Part shown: positions 16,380 through 20,320 of the stretch, in pieces
Numbering within the stretch: position 1 is the stretch's first letter
How the letters are laid out: each line of letters begins with the position of its first letter
DNA from: Candidatus Kuenenia stuttgartensis
GTDB taxonomy: Bacteria; Bacteroidota; Bacteroidia; Flavobacteriales_D; Crocinitomicaceae
Direction of reading: 5' to 3'
Length of the DNA stretch: 20,320 bases
Assembly (NCBI GenBank): GCA_943326025.2
Contig: CALPRR020000019.1
Location: 1 to 20,320 of the forward strand
Made by a program: the position numbers and the translations under genes
The notes under the pieces: generated by a model
What the model was told of the DNA's origin: nothing
What the model saw: only the letters and a program-made list of their open reading frames with translations
The model's database searches: none

Positions 16380-18494
16380 ATGAATCAACAATTAAAAGCG
16401 CAATTAAAAACAACATTTGGATACGATAATTTTAGAGATCAACAAGAAGAAATTATCGAACATATTCTTTCTAAAAAAGATACAATTGTCTTAATGCCAA
16501 CTGGAGGAGGAAAATCAATTTGTTTTCAAATACCTGCTTTAATTTTTGAAAATCTTACCGTTGTTATTTCTCCATTAATCTCTTTGATGAAAGATCAAGT
16601 TGATGCTTTGAAAAGTAATGGTGTAAAAGCTGAATTTTATAATTCTTCTCTTTCTGACGAATCAAAAAAAGCTATTCAAACGAAAGCTGAGAATAATGAA
16701 TTAAAATTACTTTATCTTTCTCCTGAAACGCTTTTTCAAATTTCATCATCTTGGTTTAGAAATTTAACAATCAGTTTAGTAGCAATTGATGAAGCTCACT
16801 GTGTTTCAATGTGGGGTCATGACTTTAGACCTGAATATACACAAATCAAAATACTTAGAAATCAGCTAAAAGAAATACCTTTTGTTGCATTAACAGCTAC
16901 CGCTGATAGAATTACTCGAAAAGATATTGCGACACATTTAGGATTAATAGAACCAAAAACATTTTTGTCTTCTTTTGATCGACCAAATTTAAATTTAAAC
17001 GTTAAAGGAAATGTTCCAAAACAAAAGAAAATTGATGAAATATTAGATTTTATAGAATCTAAACCGAATCAATCAGGAATTATTTATTGTTTAAGTAGAA
17101 AAGAAACGGAAGAATGGTCACAAATATTAAAAGATAATAATATAAATTCTGCACATTATCATGCAGGATTAACATCAGATGAACGCGATAAAATTCAGAC
17201 TGAATTTATCAATGATGAAATTCCAATTATTTGTGCAACTATCGCTTTTGGAATGGGGATTGACAAATCGAATGTACGTTGGATTATTCATAACAATCTT
17301 CCTAAAAATGTTGAAGGATATTATCAAGAAATTGGTCGTGCAGGACGTGATGGTTTGAAATCCGATACCATTTTGTATTTCAACTACAGAGATGTGAAAT
17401 TATTAGCTGATTTTGCTAGAGAAAGTGAACATAGTACAGTTCTTTTAGAAAAGTTGAATCGCATGATTGAATTTGCAGAAGCAACGACCTGTAGAAGAAA
17501 AATATTATTAGCCTATTTCAGTGAGGAACTTCATGAAAATTGTGGAAAATGTGATGTTTGTAAAAATCCTCCTTCAACCATTGACGGAACTATTATTGCT
17601 CAAAAAGCATTATCTGCAATTAAAAGAACGAATGAATCAATTGGAAACAATACGTTAATTGACCTTCTAAGAGGAGCTAAAACGAGTGAAATGTTTTCCA
17701 AAAAATACAATGAATTAAAAACATATGGCATTGGAGCAGATTTAAATGTTAATCAATGGATGTTTTATATTACTCAACTTAAAAACATTGGATTAGTTGA
17801 AGTTGCTTATGATGAAAATATGCACTTTAAAATCACAAACTATGGAAATAAAGTGTTGTTTGAAAATATGAAAATAACATTCGCTGCTTATAAAGAAAAA
17901 GAGAAGGTTGTAAAAGGAAAATCAAAAGTAGTAAAAGAGGCAAAACAATTAACAATTGATGAAATTCTATTTGATCGACTAAAATTATTAAGGAAAAAAA
18001 TTTCAGTAAAAGAAAATGTACCAGCATATATTGTTTTCAGTGATGCTACTTTAACACAGATGGCCAATGAAAAACCTAAAACAAAAAATGAATTGCTAAG
18101 TATTCAAGGAATCGGAATGCAAAAATCGGAAACCTATGGTGAAGAATTCATAGCTTTAATTAATCAATTTACTCAAGATTTAGAGCCAAAAAAATCAACT
18201 TATGACGAAACGTTTGAGTTGATAAAATCAGGAATTTCAATTGAAGCTATAGCGACAATTCGAAACATGGCTCCAACAACAATATATTCACATATAGCCA
18301 AACTATATTTAGAAGGCTATCCGATAAAAATTGAAAATTATATTACAGAAGAGGATATCTATAAAATTGAAAAAGTATTACCTGATTTTGAAAGTACTAT
18401 ACAATTAAAACCTATTTATGAAACTCTAAATGGTGAAATTGATTATGGAATAATCCGATTAACTTTAAGTTATTTAGAAAGAAAAAATAAATAA
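16380..18494 (+). CDS. recQ: ATP-dependent DNA helicase RecQ
   Basis: RecQ is a 3'-5' superfamily 2 helicase of recombination and fork repair, acting in the cytoplasm. Motif 0 FGYDNFRDQQEEII lies at the N-terminus. Walker A is PTGGGKS (Lys45), motif II is DEAH (137-140) with the aromatic loop SMWGHDFRPEY just after, and motif VI is QEIGRAGRDG. The RQC zinc site has Cys371, Cys388, Cys391 and Cys394 in NCGKCDVCK. The winged-helix RQC region follows. The HRDC domain (about 535-600) includes DATLTQMANEKPKT and LLSIQGIG. The C-terminus adds a helix-turn-helix segment (about 615-660: ELIKSGISIEAIATIRNM, TTIYSHIAKL), as in many Bacteroidota and Firmicutes RecQ proteins. At 704 residues it is complete for this form (E. 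coli 609 lacks the extension). ATG at 16380 is required to keep motif 0. Confidence 0.97.
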   Translation: MNQQLKAQLKTTFGYDNFRDQQEEIIEHILSKKDTIVLMPTGGGKSICFQIPALIFENLTVVISPLISLMKDQVDALKSNGVKAEFYNSSLSDESKKAIQTKAENNELKLLYLSPETLFQISSSWFRNLTISLVAIDEAHCVSMWGHDFRPEYTQIKILRNQLKEIPFVALTATADRITRKDIATHLGLIEPKTFLSSFDRPNLNLNVKGNVPKQKKIDEILDFIESKPNQSGIIYCLSRKETEEWSQILKDNNINSAHYHAGLTSDERDKIQTEFINDEIPIICATIAFGMGIDKSNVRWIIHNNLPKNVEGYYQEIGRAGRDGLKSDTILYFNYRDVKLLADFARESEHSTVLLEKLNRMIEFAEATTCRRKILLAYFSEELHENCGKCDVCKNPPSTIDGTIIAQKALSAIKRTNESIGNNTLIDLLRGAKTSEMFSKKYNELKTYGIGADLNVNQWMFYITQLKNIGLVEVAYDENMHFKITNYGNKVLFENMKITFAAYKEKEKVVKGKSKVVKEAKQLTIDEILFDRLKLLRKKISVKENVPAYIVFSDATLTQMANEKPKTKNELLSIQGIGMQKSETYGEEFIALINQFTQDLEPKKSTYDETFELIKSGISIEAIATIRNMAPTTIYSHIAKLYLEGYPIKIENYITEEDIYKIEKVLPDFESTIQLKPIYETLNGEIDYGIIRLTLSYLERKNK

Positions 18495-18555
18495 CCTTAT
18501 TTCGTTAGTGAATATTAAACCAAAAAATTACAACCTGAAACAAATAAAAAATTAT

Positions 18556-20320
18556 TCAATCTACTAATTTCATTTTCGATAATAAAAATGAAGCATTCAT
18601 ATTTTGACAAATACCATCATTTATTTGATAACTGAAATATAACTCATCATTTTCAATCGTAGAATCAAAATACATATTTTTAAAATGAGAGGAATTTTCT
18701 GAAAGTTTACAAAGTGATAAATCATGAGTTGCTATTACACCTTTTGCATTTAATCTTGTTAATTTCTGCAAAAATTTTGTTGAACCAATTTCTTTATCTT
18801 GACTATTAGTCCCTTTCAAAATTTCATCTAGTATTATAAAAACCTTTTCTCCATTTTCAATGGCATCCATAATAAATCTTAATCGAACCAATTCTGCATG
18901 AAAATATGAGCTTTCACTACTTAAATCATCAGATGTTCTCATGCTTGAGAACAATTTTAAGCGAGGTAAATTACATTTTTCTGCTAAAACTGGGAATCCA
19001 GCGTTTGAAAATATAAATGCTAACCCTAAACTTCTAAGATAGGTACTCTTACCTGCCATATTTGGACCAGTAATAATCAAAAAATTTTCATTATTATTGA
19101 TAATTACATTATTTGTAATTTTCTTTTTCGAATCAATAAACGGGTGACTTAAACCGTTTATTATTATTGAATTTTCATCGTTAAATTCAGTATAAGTTGA
19201 GTCTTTATAATTAAACCTCAAAATTGCCCCTGAAATCCAAACTTCAATTTCGGCTATACTATCTTCCCATTCATTTAATTTATCTTTATTCTCATTTATC
19301 CAATTATTTAATTGATAAATCATTTGAAAATCCCAACATAAAAAGAAATTCAAAATTACACCAACCAATAAATTCAACCTAAACTCAAATCTTTTAATTA
19401 GTTTTTCAAATTGTTTCATAGAAGATAAAACACTTTCATTTTTTTTAAAAAAAAGATCTTGTTTTCTTCTAAATTCTGGATCTGTTATTTCTAAATTTTT
19501 AAATAATTGTAATTGCTTGAGAAGTATCCGAACTCTAGATGATTGATCTGAAACACTCAAAGTCATTGTATTTGTATTCTTTAAAAACAACATTTGAGGC
19601 AATAAAATAAATGAGAAAATTACAGAAAATAACAAACCATTGATAATATTAAAAGAATATAAAAATGTTGAAGTAAAAGCTAATATAGGTAAAACGATTC
19701 TTAAAATACCCAGCCCTCTTGGAATTAACACGTTGAAATTTGAAAGACTACCTAAAGATTTTGGATATCCTTTTTCTTTTTTTAACACAACTCCTTCAGA
19801 CATAAATTCCTGACACCATTCGATATTTCTTGATAATTCTTCAATTGCCTTGTTATTCAATGTAATATTTGAACTGCCTTGCTTAAGAATTGTTGCTAAT
19901 TTGTTTTTCCCTTCCTGAGATACTGTTCTATTTATTAGTTGAAATATACTTTTAGCTCCAAAAATATCTAAATCAAATGTATAAGGATGTTTTGAATCTT
20001 TGAATTCACTTCCTTCATCGAACATCGACCATTCACCTTTTAATGCATCGATTTCATTTTTGTTTATTTCAATTAAAATCAAAAATTTGTCCCTTAAATA
20101 TTTTGCATCAACCGACAAACTAACTGAAAAAAGAAATAAACTAAAAGTAGAAACAAGTCCTAATATCATAAAACTGGAATTCCAAAACATGAATATTGAA
20201 GCTACTGATAAAATAAAAGACAACAACCTTAAAAGGGTATAGAATTGGTATTTCTTTTGAGCCTTTTTAAATGAATTATTTAACGTTATAATTCTATCAG
20301 TATAATATGAATTTCTCCCC
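18556..20320 (-). CDS. Membrane-anchored MutS-related ATPase, 5' end beyond the window
   Basis: The C-terminal half is a MutS-type ABC ATPase domain: Walker A TGPNMAGKST (minus strand, about 19042-19070), the ST-x-x-R-S-L block, FSSMRTSDDLSSESSYFHAE signature-like region, Walker B with LDEILKGTNSQDK, and the ATHD H-loop. The N-terminal half carries hydrophobic segments (SFILSVASIFMFW, MILGLVSTFSLFLF, and a pair near ILRIVLPILAFTSTFL) and no mismatch-recognition domain I, so it is not a mismatch repair MutS. It fits the family of about 590-600 residue MutS-like membrane proteins common in Bacteroidota, whose function is unknown to me. A TTG at 20224-20226 is not the true start: the frame continues open to the window edge, with coding-like residues (YTDRIITLNNSF, KKAQKKYQFYTLLR) typical of the family N-terminus. 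Only the last 588 codons or so are seen. It converges on recQ across 61 bases without a clear terminator. Confidence 0.9.
   Translation of the reverse strand, partial: GRNSYYTDRIITLNNSFKKAQKKYQFYTLLRLLSFILSVASIFMFWNSSFMILGLVSTFSLFLFSVSLSVDAKYLRDKFLILIEINKNEIDALKGEWSMFDEGSEFKDSKHPYTFDLDIFGAKSIFQLINRTVSQEGKNKLATILKQGSSNITLNNKAIEELSRNIEWCQEFMSEGVVLKKEKGYPKSLGSLSNFNVLIPRGLGILRIVLPILAFTSTFLYSFNIINGLLFSVIFSFILLPQMLFLKNTNTMTLSVSDQSSRVRILLKQLQLFKNLEITDPEFRRKQDLFFKKNESVLSSMKQFEKLIKRFEFRLNLLVGVILNFFLCWDFQMIYQLNNWINENKDKLNEWEDSIAEIEVWISGAILRFNYKDSTYTEFNDENSIIINGLSHPFIDSKKKITNNVIINNNENFLIITGPNMAGKSTYLRSLGLAFIFSNAGFPVLAEKCNLPRLKLFSSMRTSDDLSSESSYFHAELVRLRFIMDAIENGEKVFIILDEILKGTNSQDKEIGSTKFLQKLTRLNAKGVIATHDLSLCKLSENSSHFKNMYFDSTIENDELYFSYQINDGICQNMNASFLLSKMKLVD

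Noticed and set aside
18495..18555. Terminator or small RNA between recQ and the MutS-like gene
   Set aside because: The 61 bases are AT-rich but contain no stable inverted repeat with a T-tract on either strand.
20224..20226. TTG as the start of the MutS-like gene
   Set aside because: The reading frame is open for all the remaining 94 bases to the window edge and encodes family-like residues, so the gene continues outside.
1..20320. Mobile element, prophage, CRISPR array, toxin-antitoxin or defence island
   Set aside because: No transposase, integrase, direct-repeat array, att-like duplication or recognised defence gene was found; recQ, rarA and the MutS-like gene are ordinary chromosomal genes here.

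Overview
The window looks like chromosomal DNA of a low-GC (roughly 30% by eye) Bacteroidota member, most likely of the order Flavobacteriales. Supporting signs are the marker families (S46 dipeptidyl-peptidase, GH92 alpha-mannosidase, a membrane-anchored MutS-like protein, a ComEC without the metallo-beta-lactamase domain), the absence of Shine-Dalgarno sequences before the genes, and repeated TAnnTTTA motifs just upstream of starts, which resemble the Bacteroidota -7 promoter element. Genus assignment is not possible from the sequence alone. I see no insertion sequence, prophage, tRNA, rRNA or CRISPR array. Most of the window is core or lineage-typical genes.

Layout. Bases 1-240 hold the 3' end of a gene that enters from the left. 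Then come yqgE (321-902) and rarA (1021-2301, GTG start), followed 9 bases later by an unrecognised 888-residue exported or membrane protein with a serine-hydrolase-like C-terminus (2311-4977). After a 75-base gap with an AT-only inverted repeat, a tightly packed co-directional run covers 5053-11666 with gaps of 1-20 bases: a LpxL-type lipid acyltransferase, a beta-propeller lipoprotein, a YedJ/YpgQ-type HD phosphohydrolase, a ROK sugar kinase and a secreted GH92 alpha-mannosidase. A secreted S46 dipeptidyl-peptidase (DPP7-like by its specificity residue) follows with its own promoter candidate, and a clear Rho-independent terminator at 13937-13966. Next is a very small TPR-like protein that converges on comEC with a one-base gap. 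comEC (minus) and recQ (plus) diverge from a shared intergenic region, and recQ converges on a MutS-like ATPase gene whose 5' end lies beyond the right edge.

How the genes relate. rarA, recQ, comEC and the MutS-like gene all concern DNA (replication-fork rescue, helicase, DNA uptake, ATPase of the MutS fold), but they lie in separate transcription units. The 5053-11666 run joins envelope lipid acylation to glycan trimming and sugar phosphorylation. The only evident metabolic link is mannosidase to ROK kinase, and no SusC/SusD pair is present, so it is not a classical polysaccharide utilisation locus.

The points most worth a second look are: (i) the 888-residue protein with two GF/GY-type strand-turn motifs flanking a two-helix membrane hairpin; (ii) comEC, whose reading frame continues 71 codons upstream of the first TTG, encodes the expected N-terminal membrane segments, yet has no ATG, GTG or TTG start; and (iii) an apparent local promoter signature with a constant 11-base spacing to several start codons, implying near-leaderless transcripts and supporting the GTG and TTG starts.
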